From positions 405,653 to 469,652 of the forward strand of contig NZ_JH815185.1 of assembly GCF_000296385.1 (NCBI RefSeq): DNA of 64,000 nucleotides, in the 5' to 3' direction. This DNA comes from Lachnoanaerobaculum sp. OBRC5-5. Its GTDB lineage: Bacteria > Bacillota > Clostridia > Lachnospirales > Lachnospiraceae. The position numbers and the translations under genes are program-made. Within the stretch, counting starts at the first letter, position 1. Every line of letters begins with the position of its first letter. This document shows positions 25,813 through 34,950 of this stretch, in pieces. Under the pieces are notes generated by a model. That model was not told the DNA's origin, did no database searches, and worked only from the letters and a program-made list of their open reading frames with translations.

Positions 25813-26899
25813 GCCTGCATCAGGTCTATGCAATATGTCTTGTGAATATTGTTTTTACTGTGATGAGGCAAGTAAGCGTTTGCAAAATTCCTATGGATTT
25901 ATGTCTGAAAAGACTTTGAAAAATACAATCAGAAAAACCATGCTTAGGGCGGAGGGGAGTATACATTATGCTTTCCAGGGAGGTGAGCCGACCTTATGTG
26001 GTATTGATTTTTTCAAAAAGGCATTAGCTTATCAAAAACAGTACAATAAAAATAATATAGAAGTAACTAATGCCCTTCAGACAAACGGTTTTGCCCTTAC
26101 AGATGAATGGTGTTCTTTTTTTAAGGAAAACAATTTTTTAATAGGTTTGTCGGTAGACGGTACAAGAGAAATACACGATTCTTATAGACATACGAAAACA
26201 GGAGACGATACTTTTGACAGAATAATAAATTCGGCAAATCTGCTTGATAAGCATAAGGTGGATTATAATATTCTTACAGTGGTTACATCTAAGTTGGCAA
26301 AGAATATTTCAGATATCTACAGATTGTATAATAAGCAGGGATGGAAGTACCAACAGTACATAGCATGTCTTGATCCGATAAATGAAGTACGTGGAGAAAA
26401 GCTTTATTCCTTAAGACCAAAAGTTTATGGAAAGTTTTTAATTGATTTATTTGAGCTGTGGTACAAAGATTATAAAAATGGAAAAGATCCATACAACAGG
26501 CAGTTTATAAATTATATAAATCTCGCAGGAGGATATATGGCGGAATCCTGTGAGCAGAATGGAGTATGTGGTATTCAGACGGTAGTGGAAGCTGACGGAA
26601 GTGTTTATCCATGTGATTTTTATGCTATGGATGAATATCTCCTTGGGAATTTCAATGAAAATAATATGGATGATATCAATAAAAAGAGGTCGGAAATCGG
26701 CTTTATAGAAAAGTCTCTTAAGTTGGATAATACTTGCAAAGATTGTAAATATTACAAAGTATGCAGAGGCGGATGTCAGCGCAATAGAGATTTAAATCTT
26801 GATACAAGATTATACAGTAATTATTTCTGTGAAGCATATAAGATATTTTTTGATGCTCATTATGATAAAATACTTGAAATATCCGATAGTTTAAGATAA
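25787..26899 (+). CDS. Anaerobic sulfatase-maturating enzyme (anSME), radical SAM/SPASM
   Basis: 370 residues. Converts the active-site cysteine of sulfatases to formylglycine without oxygen. The radical-SAM cluster cysteines are Cys15, Cys19 and Cys22 (CNMSCEYC), followed by the anSME-typical FYCDEA. YAFQGGEPTLCG holds the SAM-binding GGEP. The SPASM domain carries further cysteines: QNGVCGIQ, GSVYPCDFYAMD and CKDCKYYKVCRGGC. SD AAAAAGGAGACTAC. Its presumed client is the Cys-type sulfatase at 31523, 4.6 kb downstream. The first codons overlap the antitoxin-like frame. Confidence 0.92.
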   Translation: MPPITVLIKPASGLCNMSCEYCFYCDEASKRLQNSYGFMSEKTLKNTIRKTMLRAEGSIHYAFQGGEPTLCGIDFFKKALAYQKQYNKNNIEVTNALQTNGFALTDEWCSFFKENNFLIGLSVDGTREIHDSYRHTKTGDDTFDRIINSANLLDKHKVDYNILTVVTSKLAKNISDIYRLYNKQGWKYQQYIACLDPINEVRGEKLYSLRPKVYGKFLIDLFELWYKDYKNGKDPYNRQFINYINLAGGYMAESCEQNGVCGIQTVVEADGSVYPCDFYAMDEYLLGNFNENNMDDINKKRSEIGFIEKSLKLDNTCKDCKYYKVCRGGCQRNRDLNLDTRLYSNYFCEAYKIFFDAHYDKILEISDSLR

Positions 26900-26973
26900 A
26901 TATGATTATATTCCGGATGCAAATAAGGCATATTCTAAAGTAAAAATCATTTTATACAATATAAATAAAAATA

Positions 26974-27024
26974 TTGACATTAAAGTGATTTGGGTATATA
27001 CTTACCACATAAGTAAACGGTTAC
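26974..27024 (+). promoter_or_regulatory. Promoter and LacI-type operator of the glycan locus
   Basis: TTGACA at 26974-26979, a 17-nt spacer and TATACT at 26997-27002. Eleven bases downstream lies GTAAACGGTTAC (27013-27024), palindromic at 10 of 12 positions around a central CG, the form expected for LacI-family operators. Binding there would block initiation, so the LacI protein probably represses its own operon. Confidence 0.78.
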
Positions 27025-27085
27025 GCAAACGATAATTTAACTCAATATCCGGCTTTGATTTTAAAAGATTGGAGAAAGATTATTT

Positions 27086-28159
27086 ATGAAAAAAGCTTCA
27101 GAAAAGGTAACCATAAAGGATATATCAAAAGAATTGGGTATATCGGCTGTTTCGGTTCACAGAGCACTTAGAGGAAAAGAAGGGATAAGCAACGAACTTC
27201 GTTCTAAGATTTTGGAAACGGCAAAAGAAATGGGGTATGTGGAAAATTATGCTGCAGCCTCAATAAAAAGAAAAACAAGTAAAGTTGCTGTAGTGCTTCC
27301 AAAGGACAAATGGGAGAAAAAGATTTATTTTGATTATTTATGGCTTGGCATTAACAAAGGTGCACAGGAGCTTAAAGGACTGAATATAGAAATAAGTCCT
27401 TTTGTATGTGATAACGAAGAAGAGCAACTTGCGCAGTTAAAAGAGATTGCCGATAAGGGACCAAATGAATATGGCGGCGTTATTACAATTTCTTTCACAA
27501 GAGCATCTGAGGTACTCATGCAGTTTCAAAGGATGTTGGCAAAGGATATGAGAGTGCTTGTTATAGACGATCATATCGAAATTCCTGAAGGTCTCATCAG
27601 CATTCCGCCAAGAGAAATACAGGTGGGTAAAGTGGCAGCCGAGCTTGCAGGGCTTATTACTCAAGGTAACGGAAGAATACTTGTTTCTTGTGGACGTAAA
27701 GATTCAAAGATACATGAGGGACGTTTGGAAAGCTTTTGTAATTATATAAAAGAAAACAAACCGGAATTGATAATAGAACTTGTAACAGGATATACAAGAA
27801 ATATGGATCATAGAGGCGAACTTTATAAAAATGCCTGTGAGGCGCTTGATAAGTACAGTGATATATGTCTTATATATGCACTTACCTCTCATGATAACAG
27901 GGCATTTGTTGAAGCACTTGAAAAACATGGTAAGAATAAAAAAGTACCTATAATCGGTACCGACTTAAATGAAGAAACCTTGGAATTTTTAAAAGAGAAG
28001 AGGATGTCGGCGGTTATAGACCAAAATCCTTATGATAAAGGATATATGGCTTTTAAGATTATGGTGGATTGCTTAATAAAAAACATGTCTGTACCTGATG
28101 TTATACCATGCAGAATTGATATCGCTCTTGAAAATAATGCGGATCTCTGTGCGGATTGA
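27086..28159 (+). CDS. LacI-family transcriptional regulator
   Basis: 357 residues. The N-terminal HTH and hinge are clear: VTIKDISKELGISAVSVHRALRGKEGISNELR, then KILETAKEMGYV (about residues 8-55). A periplasmic-binding-protein-like ligand domain follows (KVAVVLPKDKWEKKIYFDYLW...VPIIGTDLNEETL...AVIDQNPYDKGYMAFKI). It leads the operon with the solute-binding protein, permeases and glycan-degrading enzymes. The inducer is likely an unsaturated uronide or sulfated sugar released from the polymer. SD TTGGAGAAAG. Confidence 0.92.
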   Translation: MKKASEKVTIKDISKELGISAVSVHRALRGKEGISNELRSKILETAKEMGYVENYAAASIKRKTSKVAVVLPKDKWEKKIYFDYLWLGINKGAQELKGLNIEISPFVCDNEEEQLAQLKEIADKGPNEYGGVITISFTRASEVLMQFQRMLAKDMRVLVIDDHIEIPEGLISIPPREIQVGKVAAELAGLITQGNGRILVSCGRKDSKIHEGRLESFCNYIKENKPELIIELVTGYTRNMDHRGELYKNACEALDKYSDICLIYALTSHDNRAFVEALEKHGKNKKVPIIGTDLNEETLEFLKEKRMSAVIDQNPYDKGYMAFKIMVDCLIKNMSVPDVIPCRIDIALENNADLCAD

Positions 28160-28243
28160 ATTTTTTAGAACTATATTTGCTGTTTTCCAAAGGGGAATAC
28201 AGTTTAATAAAATATGTGAATATACATATTCAAGGAGGATTAT

Positions 28244-29572
28244 ATGAAGAGAAAGTTTTTACAAAAGGTTGGAGTTGCAGTAATTTCCGGCGCAATGATT
28301 ATGTCGGTACTGGCAGGTTGTGGTAACAATTCAGCCAAGGAAAGTACTACAGCAGCTCAAGCATCAAGCGAGGGCACAAGCGGTGAGTCAAAGGATGGTG
28401 AAGCTAAAGGACCTGATTACAGCGGAGTTAAGCTCGTATACTGGTCAAACTGGGAAGCTACAGAGCCGCAGGGAATTGTTATCGCCGAGGCTATAAAAGC
28501 TTATGAAAAAGAAACCGGTGTAGAAATTGAGGTAGAGTTTAAAGGACGTAAGGGAATTAAAGAAGGTTTGATTCCGGCACTTGATGCAAAACAGCAGGTT
28601 GACTTCTTTGACGGACAGGGAAATAAGAGCAATTACGGTGATCGTATTATAAGTCTTGAGGATCTGGTTAAAGAAAGTGATTATGAGTCTCGTTCAAACC
28701 CTACAATGATGAAGCTTTTCAGAAGCTATAATGAAGGTGTGCTTAAAGAGATTCCATATCAGTTCAAGGCAAACGCTTATTTTTACAATAAAAAGCTGTT
28801 CAAAGAGGCAGGTATTGAGAAGGTACCTACAAACTGGGATGAGTTCCTTGCAGTATGTCAAAAGCTTAAAGATGCCGGAATAACTCCGATTACAACTGAT
28901 GATGCATATGTACCACAGGCTTTCGGTATGCATCTTGGAAGACTTGTAGGAAGTCAAGGTTTAAAGGAAACAATTAACAACAATGAGTGGGACAGACCTG
29001 AAGTTTTACAAACAGCTAATGACTTGGCAGAGCTTGCCTCAAAGGGTTATTTCTCAGAACTTGTGGCTTCAAATGTATTCCCTACAGGACAGAATACAGA
29101 ATTTGCTACAGGTAAGGTTGCAATGTATGCTGTAGGAACATATGTTGTTAACGAAGTTAAAAATATTACAGGACCTGATTTTGAATGGGGATTTTTCGGA
29201 TATCCTGAAGTTAATAACGGAATTAACGGCACAGAAGCTATGATGATCGGTGGACAGAGCTTTGCTATTACTTCAGTATGTAAGAATAAAGAAGCTGCAT
29301 TCGGATTTATTGAGAAGATGACAAGAGGCGAATATGACGAGAAGCTTGCTAAGGAAAGTATAAGTCTTCCCGCGGATTCACAGAATCCTTCATGGCCTGA
29401 GCAGTTGGCTGATGTAAAGCCATACTTTGAGAACTGCACAGAGATCATGGGTGGTGCGGAAAGCAATCCGGAGATCACACCGGCATTAAAGGAGAACTTA
29501 ATTAAGCTTTACTCAGGTAAGATTACAGGTGCTGAATTTGTTGAAAATATGAAAAAGGCGGCAGGAAAATAA
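28244..29572 (+). CDS. Sugar ABC transporter substrate-binding lipoprotein
   Basis: 442 residues of the extracellular solute-binding family 1 (MalE-like). The signal peptide with lipobox LAGC anchors the mature protein at Cys26 on the outer face of the membrane. A Ser/Thr/Glu-rich linker follows, then the binding domain (VKLVYWSNWEATEPQGIVIAEA, VPTNWDEFLAVCQKLKDAGITPI). SD AAGGAGGATT. It captures the oligosaccharide for the two permeases downstream. No ATPase gene is in the cluster, so a shared MsmK/UgpC-type ATPase elsewhere must energise it. Confidence 0.93.
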   Translation: MKRKFLQKVGVAVISGAMIMSVLAGCGNNSAKESTTAAQASSEGTSGESKDGEAKGPDYSGVKLVYWSNWEATEPQGIVIAEAIKAYEKETGVEIEVEFKGRKGIKEGLIPALDAKQQVDFFDGQGNKSNYGDRIISLEDLVKESDYESRSNPTMMKLFRSYNEGVLKEIPYQFKANAYFYNKKLFKEAGIEKVPTNWDEFLAVCQKLKDAGITPITTDDAYVPQAFGMHLGRLVGSQGLKETINNNEWDRPEVLQTANDLAELASKGYFSELVASNVFPTGQNTEFATGKVAMYAVGTYVVNEVKNITGPDFEWGFFGYPEVNNGINGTEAMMIGGQSFAITSVCKNKEAAFGFIEKMTRGEYDEKLAKESISLPADSQNPSWPEQLADVKPYFENCTEIMGGAESNPEITPALKENLIKLYSGKITGAEFVENMKKAAGK

Positions 29573-29592
29573 ATTCTAAATGAATGAAAGAG

Positions 29593-29632
29593 GGCAGGTG
29601 GGTAACGAGGTCGTTATTTGACCTGCCTTTTT
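29593..29632 (+). terminator. Strong hairpin between binding protein and permease genes
   Basis: Outer arms GGCAGGT/ACCTGCC enclose a second stem TAACG/CGTTA with loop AGGT, followed by five T. No new promoter is apparent before the permease genes, so it probably acts as a partial terminator, giving more binding protein than permease. Confidence 0.82.
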
Positions 29633-29702
29633 AAATAATTACTGAATTTAAGATAATAAGCTAAAAGCCGGGCTCTTGCCTGTTTCAGAAGGGAAAATAT
29701 TT

Positions 29703-30611
29703 ATGAAACGCAATAAAAGTATGATTTGGGCATTTACTATTCCCGGAACAATATTGTTTCTTGGAGTATTTATTTACCCGATAATAAGAACCGTAATTAT
29801 GAGCTTTTTTACGATAGTGGAAATTACGGATCCGATAAACAAATGGGAATTTAGAGGCTTAGGAAATTACGTAGATTTGTTTAATGCCCCATTGTTTATA
29901 CAGTCGCTTATCAATATAGCGAAGATATGGACGATTGGAGGTATAGTTACACTTTCAATCTCTTTATTGATAGCTATCATTTTGACAAGCGGAATAAGGG
30001 GAAAGGGATTTTTTCAGGCGGCAATATATTTGCCGAATGTAATCAGTGCGGTAGCTATGGCTACAATGTGGATTCAATATGCCTTTAATTCCTCCTATGG
30101 ATTTTTTACAACATTTTTTAAAATGATCGGTTTGGAGAGTCTGGCAAAAATACAGTGGCTGGATGCTGAGCATAAATTCTATGCACTTTTATTTTCTTAC
30201 TGCTTCGGAATGATAGGACATCATATGCTTATATGGATTAGCGGAATTGAAAGAATAAGTAAGGAATACTATGAAGCATCAGGCATAGACGGTGCAAATA
30301 AGGTCCAACAGTTTTTTCATATAACACTGCCTCTTTTAAGAGGAATTTTAAGAACAAATATTATTATGTGGTCAATAAGTATTGCAGGATTCTTTATATG
30401 GTCACAGCTTTTCTCACCTTTAACCGCAGATACATCAACAGTGGTTCCTATGGTTTATATGTATACCAAAGTATTTGGAGCTGAAACTGCCGATATGATT
30501 TCTCGTGATGCCGGTGCAGGTGCGGCAATAGGTATAATTCTTTGCGCTTTGGTAATAATTATATTTAGAGTTGCCAATAGAGTTCTTAAAGATGATGATT
30601 TGGAATTTTAA
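29703..30611 (+). CDS. Sugar ABC transporter permease (MalF-like)
   Basis: 302 residues with about six membrane helices (MIWAFTIPGTILFLGVFIYP at the start). The cytoplasmic EAA loop that docks the ATPase is YYEASGIDGANKVQQFFHITLPLL. The ATG at 29703 has AGAAGGGA upstream; an in-frame TTG at 29676 is less likely. It works with the next gene as the channel heterodimer for the oligosaccharide captured by the lipoprotein. The gene is separated from the latter by a hairpin. Confidence 0.92.
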   Translation: MKRNKSMIWAFTIPGTILFLGVFIYPIIRTVIMSFFTIVEITDPINKWEFRGLGNYVDLFNAPLFIQSLINIAKIWTIGGIVTLSISLLIAIILTSGIRGKGFFQAAIYLPNVISAVAMATMWIQYAFNSSYGFFTTFFKMIGLESLAKIQWLDAEHKFYALLFSYCFGMIGHHMLIWISGIERISKEYYEASGIDGANKVQQFFHITLPLLRGILRTNIIMWSISIAGFFIWSQLFSPLTADTSTVVPMVYMYTKVFGAETADMISRDAGAGAAIGIILCALVIIIFRVANRVLKDDDLEF

Positions 30612-30624
30612 GAAAGGTTAGATT

Positions 30625-31509
30625 ATGAAAATGCTGAAAAACAAAGAAAAATCCGCACCTTTTAACTTGTCAAAAGAGATTAAACTGTTACCCGGATATA
30701 TAATACTGATACTTTGGGTTGCTTTTACTGCGGTGCTTTTAGGTTGGGTAGTGGCTGCAAGTTTGTCTACTACTGCAGATATATTTTCAGGAGATATTTT
30801 AGGATTTAAAACAGGACTTCATTTTGAGAACTATGTTAAAGCATGGGTATCATCAAATGTTTCCGTATTTTTTGTAAACTCACTCATTTATGCGGTTTTA
30901 TCCTGTGTATTTATTATTCTTGTATGTGCTCCATATGCCTATGTTTTGCAAAGATTTGAATTTAAGGGAAGAAAATTTCTTACCTCCGCATTGGCAGGAA
31001 CTATGGGTGTTCCTCTTATAATGGTAATAATACCTTTGTATACATTGGTGGCAGGAGCAGGTTTACTTGGTAATGCTTTTTCAAACAGGATTGTACTTAT
31101 AGTTTTGTTTGTAGCTATAAAGGTACCTTATACAACTACATTTCTTATGGCATACTTTGCCAATATTTCAAGTGCCTATGAAGAGGCGGCGGCTATAGAC
31201 GGATGTCATCCGATAAAAGCTTTTTGGATGATTGTGTTCCCACTGGCTCAGGGTGGAGTTGTAACGGTAACAATTTTTAATTTCATAGCAATATGGAATG
31301 AATATTTCCTTTCACTTTTATTTGTAAATTCAGAGAAACTAAGACCTGTAGCCCTTGGATTATTCTCAATGATAAACGGAATGAAATACAGCGGTGACTG
31401 GTCAGGTTTATTTGCTTCAGTAATAATTGTATTTATTCCTACATTTATACTCTACATCGGACTTTCAAAGAAGATTATCGGTGGAATAACCGGAGGAGTG
31501 AAGGGATAG
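30625..31509 (+). CDS. Carbohydrate ABC transporter permease (MalG-like)
   Basis: 294 residues, about six membrane helices, EAA loop YEEAAAIDGCHPIKAFWMIVFPL near residue 190. It begins 13 bases after the first permease with AAGAAAGGTTAG as ribosome site. This is the second half of the importer channel. The sulfatase gene follows after 13 bases, showing that import and degradation are co-transcribed. Confidence 0.92.
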   Translation: MKMLKNKEKSAPFNLSKEIKLLPGYIILILWVAFTAVLLGWVVAASLSTTADIFSGDILGFKTGLHFENYVKAWVSSNVSVFFVNSLIYAVLSCVFIILVCAPYAYVLQRFEFKGRKFLTSALAGTMGVPLIMVIIPLYTLVAGAGLLGNAFSNRIVLIVLFVAIKVPYTTTFLMAYFANISSAYEEAAAIDGCHPIKAFWMIVFPLAQGGVVTVTIFNFIAIWNEYFLSLLFVNSEKLRPVALGLFSMINGMKYSGDWSGLFASVIIVFIPTFILYIGLSKKIIGGITGGVKG

Positions 31510-31522
31510 GAAGGATAGCAAT

Positions 31523-32926
31523 ATGAATTTATTGTTTGTTTTTGCAGATCAATGGAGAGCCGGAGCGATGGGATATGCAAAGGAAGATCCGGTTAAAACT
31601 CCGAATATGGATAATTTTTGCAAAGAGTCAACCTATTGCGACCATACTTTCAGCACTTTTCCGGTTTGCTCTCCTCATAGAGCCGGTCTTATGACCGGAA
31701 AATATCCGCTGTCATCGGGATTTTTTACAAACTGTAAGAAGGGATTATCTTTAAGATTAAAAGATGAAGAGATTTGTGTAGGTCAGGTACTGAAAAAATC
31801 GGGTTATGAAACCGCATATATAGGGAAATGGCATTTAGATGAACCTGAGCAAAATATCTGTGAATTTCCAAAGTCAGGTGCAAGAGATTGGGACGCATAT
31901 ACTCCTCCGGGAGTAAGAAGGCATGGGTTTGACTATTGGTACTCATACGGTACTTATGATATGCATTTATCTCCACATTATTGGCATGACAGTGATGAGA
32001 TGATTAAGGTAAACAAATGGTCACCTGAGCACGAAACTGATAAGGCGATAGAATATCTGTCAAAAATAAGAGACAAATCAAAGCCTTTTGCCATGTATAT
32101 ATCTTGGAATCCTCCACATAGTGTATACAGTGAAGTTCCGGATGAATACTTAAAACTGTACAATGATGTGGAGTTAAAGGGAAATGTTATCTTTGAAAAT
32201 ATTCATCATCATACCGGTGAAAATGCCGCAATGAGTGAAGAAGAATTAAGGCTCACTACAAAGCAGTATTATGCTGCTATAAGCGGTCTTGACAAGCAGT
32301 TTGGAAGATTGATTGACTATCTGAAAGAAAATAATCTGTATGAAGATACTCTTGTAATCTTGTCGGCGGATCATGGGGATATGATGGGCTCACATGGACT
32401 GATGGGCAAGCATGTCTGGTACGAGGAATCAATAAAAATTCCTTTTGTAGTACATGTACCGGGAAACAATAATAAGAGATGTTCTACATGTATGGGAAGT
32501 CAGGATATGATGCCTACGGTTTTGGGACTTTTAGGTTGTGATATACCGGAAACAGTTGAAGGCGAGGACTGTGCCAAATTTATTAAAGGTGATGAGAATG
32601 AGGATAGGGTAAGCTTTATTATGGCATGCCCCGGCAGAGCGGATTTTGTAGAAAAATTTAAAAAAGCGGGTAAGAATCCTGCCGAGTATGGATGGCGTGG
32701 TGTTAGAACAAGAAAATATACCTATGTTATGGAGCTGGGTTATGATGTTATCTCTAATCCAAAAAGATATCTTTATGATATACAAAATGATCCGTTGCAG
32801 AAAACAACTATTGATTTAGAACTCGAAGAAAATAAACAGCTTGCAGTGAACCTTGAAGAAGAAGTTATTAAATGGCTGAAGCGTCAAAATGACGGTTTTT
32901 GTAAAAACTGGAACAGTGAACTATGA
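31523..32926 (+). CDS. Cys-type sulfatase (formylglycine-dependent)
   Basis: 467 residues of the alkaline-phosphatase-like sulfatase family. Metal-binding FADQWR opens the protein (Asp9). The maturation motif C-S-P-H-R (Cys49, in PVCSPHRAGLMTGKYP) would be oxidised to formylglycine by the anSME encoded upstream. Further ligands are in ILSADHGDMMGSHGLMGKHVWYEESIKIPF. No signal peptide, so it acts in the cytoplasm on imported oligosaccharides, removing O- or N-sulfate from uronic acid or glucosamine units. Exact position specificity is unknown. SD ATAGGAAGG. Its TGA overlaps the ATG of the lyase gene. Confidence 0.92.
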   Translation: MNLLFVFADQWRAGAMGYAKEDPVKTPNMDNFCKESTYCDHTFSTFPVCSPHRAGLMTGKYPLSSGFFTNCKKGLSLRLKDEEICVGQVLKKSGYETAYIGKWHLDEPEQNICEFPKSGARDWDAYTPPGVRRHGFDYWYSYGTYDMHLSPHYWHDSDEMIKVNKWSPEHETDKAIEYLSKIRDKSKPFAMYISWNPPHSVYSEVPDEYLKLYNDVELKGNVIFENIHHHTGENAAMSEEELRLTTKQYYAAISGLDKQFGRLIDYLKENNLYEDTLVILSADHGDMMGSHGLMGKHVWYEESIKIPFVVHVPGNNNKRCSTCMGSQDMMPTVLGLLGCDIPETVEGEDCAKFIKGDENEDRVSFIMACPGRADFVEKFKKAGKNPAEYGWRGVRTRKYTYVMELGYDVISNPKRYLYDIQNDPLQKTTIDLELEENKQLAVNLEEEVIKWLKRQNDGFCKNWNSEL

Positions 32927-34929
32927 ATAATATAGATTTGTTGTGGGATGATTTTAAAGAACATTTTGCATTCAAAAAAGATGAGTATAAAAAAATTGCG
33001 GATTTTTGTAACAGTAACTGCAAAGATATGAGAGATATTGTTCTTCAAACCGCAGATGAACTTACAGAGAATACATTTCTTTTCAGATTACCCTGGGATA
33101 TGGAAGCTACAAATGAACCGGTAAATTTTGGTGAAAAAATAAAGTGGAATTACTCCTTTAATGAAGATGAAGAATTTATTTTTCAATTAAACAGACACAG
33201 GTATTGGATATGTCTGGGGCAGGCGTTTTGGATCAAACAAAATGATATATATGTAAAAACCTTTCTAAATCAGCTGCTTAATTGGATAAATGAAAATATC
33301 GATATTGAAAATGCCGACTCAAAAGTTTGGAGGACACTTGAGACAGGTCTTCGTACAGACTACTGGGTAAGGGCAATGTCCTTTTTCACATCTCATCCTC
33401 TTATTACGGATGAAATAAAAGAAAAGTTTTTCATGGCATTATCTGTACATGCAAATCATTTGGCCACAAATCCTAAAGAGGGATTTTCAATAAAAAGCAA
33501 CTGGGGAGTAATGGAGTATGCAGGTTTATATGTACTTTCACAGGTGCTCAAAAACGATGATTATAAAAAGAAAGCTATTTATTTTCTGAAGATGGCGCTT
33601 CATACACAGATACATGATGACGGAATGCAATGGGAAGCATCTCCAATGTATCATAATGAAGTCTTGGATGCATATTTTGAGGTTTTAAGAGTTGCTAAGC
33701 TTTATAATGACGAAGTTTTTTCGGAAGATGAAAAAAATATTATAAAAAATATGGCCTTTGCTACTTTATATCATACTTATCCAAATCGTCATCAAATCTT
33801 GACAGGAGATTCGGACGATACCGATGTAAGAGATCTGTTAAGCAGGGCGGCATTATTGTTTAAAGACAGTTCGCTTAAATTTGCAGGATATAAGGAGCTT
33901 GACTTTGAAAGTGCATGGCTTTTTGGAACTGAGGGAATAGTATTCTATGGAAAATTAGAAAGAAAAAGACTTTCCGGAGGCCTTGTAGCATGCCATGAAA
34001 GCGGTGAAGCGATATGGAGAGACTCTTACAATGAGAGTTCAGACTTTATTTATTTTAGAAACACAAGCCTTGGTGGAGGGCACGGACATCAGGATAAACT
34101 TCATATGGAACTTTGGTTTGACGGTAAGGCAATACTTAGGGACAGCGGACGTTTTACATACAAAGATGTAGAGGAAAGATACAGACTTAAGGGGAGTAAG
34201 GTTCACAATGTACCCATTATAAATAACAGTGAATATGCAGAGTGCAAGGATTCATGGATTTATAAAAGTTTACCTCCTTCCATGGGAAATACTTTTGTTT
34301 TTAAGGAAAACCATCTGTTATTTGAAGGCTTTCACTGCGGATATATGGATTTGAATGTGCTTCTTAGAAGGCGTATTGTAGCACCGACATCAGATATCAT
34401 TATCATAAGTGATGAAATTATAGGAAATAAAGAAAATGACTTATTACAGCATTTTGCATTCGGAAATAATATTAGTTTAAAAGCAGAAAATAATGTGATA
34501 ATAGGGCAAGGAGAAAAGTGTGAATTCAGTATAATTAGCTTTGATGAAAGAGGTGAGGTATTACCTGAAATTACTACTTCGCCACTTTCAAGACATTATA
34601 ATCAAATAGAAGAAACCGCTGCTCTTAAAGTAAATACAAAAGGCTCTTACTTTTTAACTACAGTGATTGTAAAAAGCGTGGAAAACCGGAAAATAGAGAT
34701 CGTAAAAGAAGATGTATACAATTTTGCCTATGAACTTATGCTTTCAAATGATACAGCTCAAGGATATGTGATTACAAGAAATGAAGAAAAATACGGGGTA
34801 GTTCTTATTAAAAATGATGTCGGGAATCATAGTGACTTAAACGGTATAAGAGGAGTATATGGACTCGGACAAACTATGGTTGCCGAATTACATAAAAATC
34901 CCGGATATATGACAGTACTCAAATGGTAG
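32923..34929 (+). CDS. Heparinase II/III-family polysaccharide lyase
   Basis: 668 residues. The N-terminal half is an alpha/alpha toroid (KSNWGVMEYAGLYVLSQV, GMQWEASPMYHNEVLDAYFEVL). The C-terminal heparinase II/III domain shows the hallmark SLGGGHGHQDKLHMELWFDG, then DSGRFTYKD. It would cleave uronic-acid-containing chains by beta-elimination, giving 4,5-unsaturated ends that the next enzyme removes. No signal peptide, so it is an intracellular oligo- or exo-lyase. The start overlaps the sulfatase stop (ATGA). Substrate could be heparan sulfate, another glycosaminoglycan or alginate-like polymer; the sulfatase favours a sulfated one. Confidence 0.88.
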   Translation: MNNIDLLWDDFKEHFAFKKDEYKKIADFCNSNCKDMRDIVLQTADELTENTFLFRLPWDMEATNEPVNFGEKIKWNYSFNEDEEFIFQLNRHRYWICLGQAFWIKQNDIYVKTFLNQLLNWINENIDIENADSKVWRTLETGLRTDYWVRAMSFFTSHPLITDEIKEKFFMALSVHANHLATNPKEGFSIKSNWGVMEYAGLYVLSQVLKNDDYKKKAIYFLKMALHTQIHDDGMQWEASPMYHNEVLDAYFEVLRVAKLYNDEVFSEDEKNIIKNMAFATLYHTYPNRHQILTGDSDDTDVRDLLSRAALLFKDSSLKFAGYKELDFESAWLFGTEGIVFYGKLERKRLSGGLVACHESGEAIWRDSYNESSDFIYFRNTSLGGGHGHQDKLHMELWFDGKAILRDSGRFTYKDVEERYRLKGSKVHNVPIINNSEYAECKDSWIYKSLPPSMGNTFVFKENHLLFEGFHCGYMDLNVLLRRRIVAPTSDIIIISDEIIGNKENDLLQHFAFGNNISLKAENNVIIGQGEKCEFSIISFDERGEVLPEITTSPLSRHYNQIEETAALKVNTKGSYFLTTVIVKSVENRKIEIVKEDVYNFAYELMLSNDTAQGYVITRNEEKYGVVLIKNDVGNHSDLNGIRGVYGLGQTMVAELHKNPGYMTVLKW

Positions 34930-34950
34930 TATTAAAAGGAGATTAATTAA

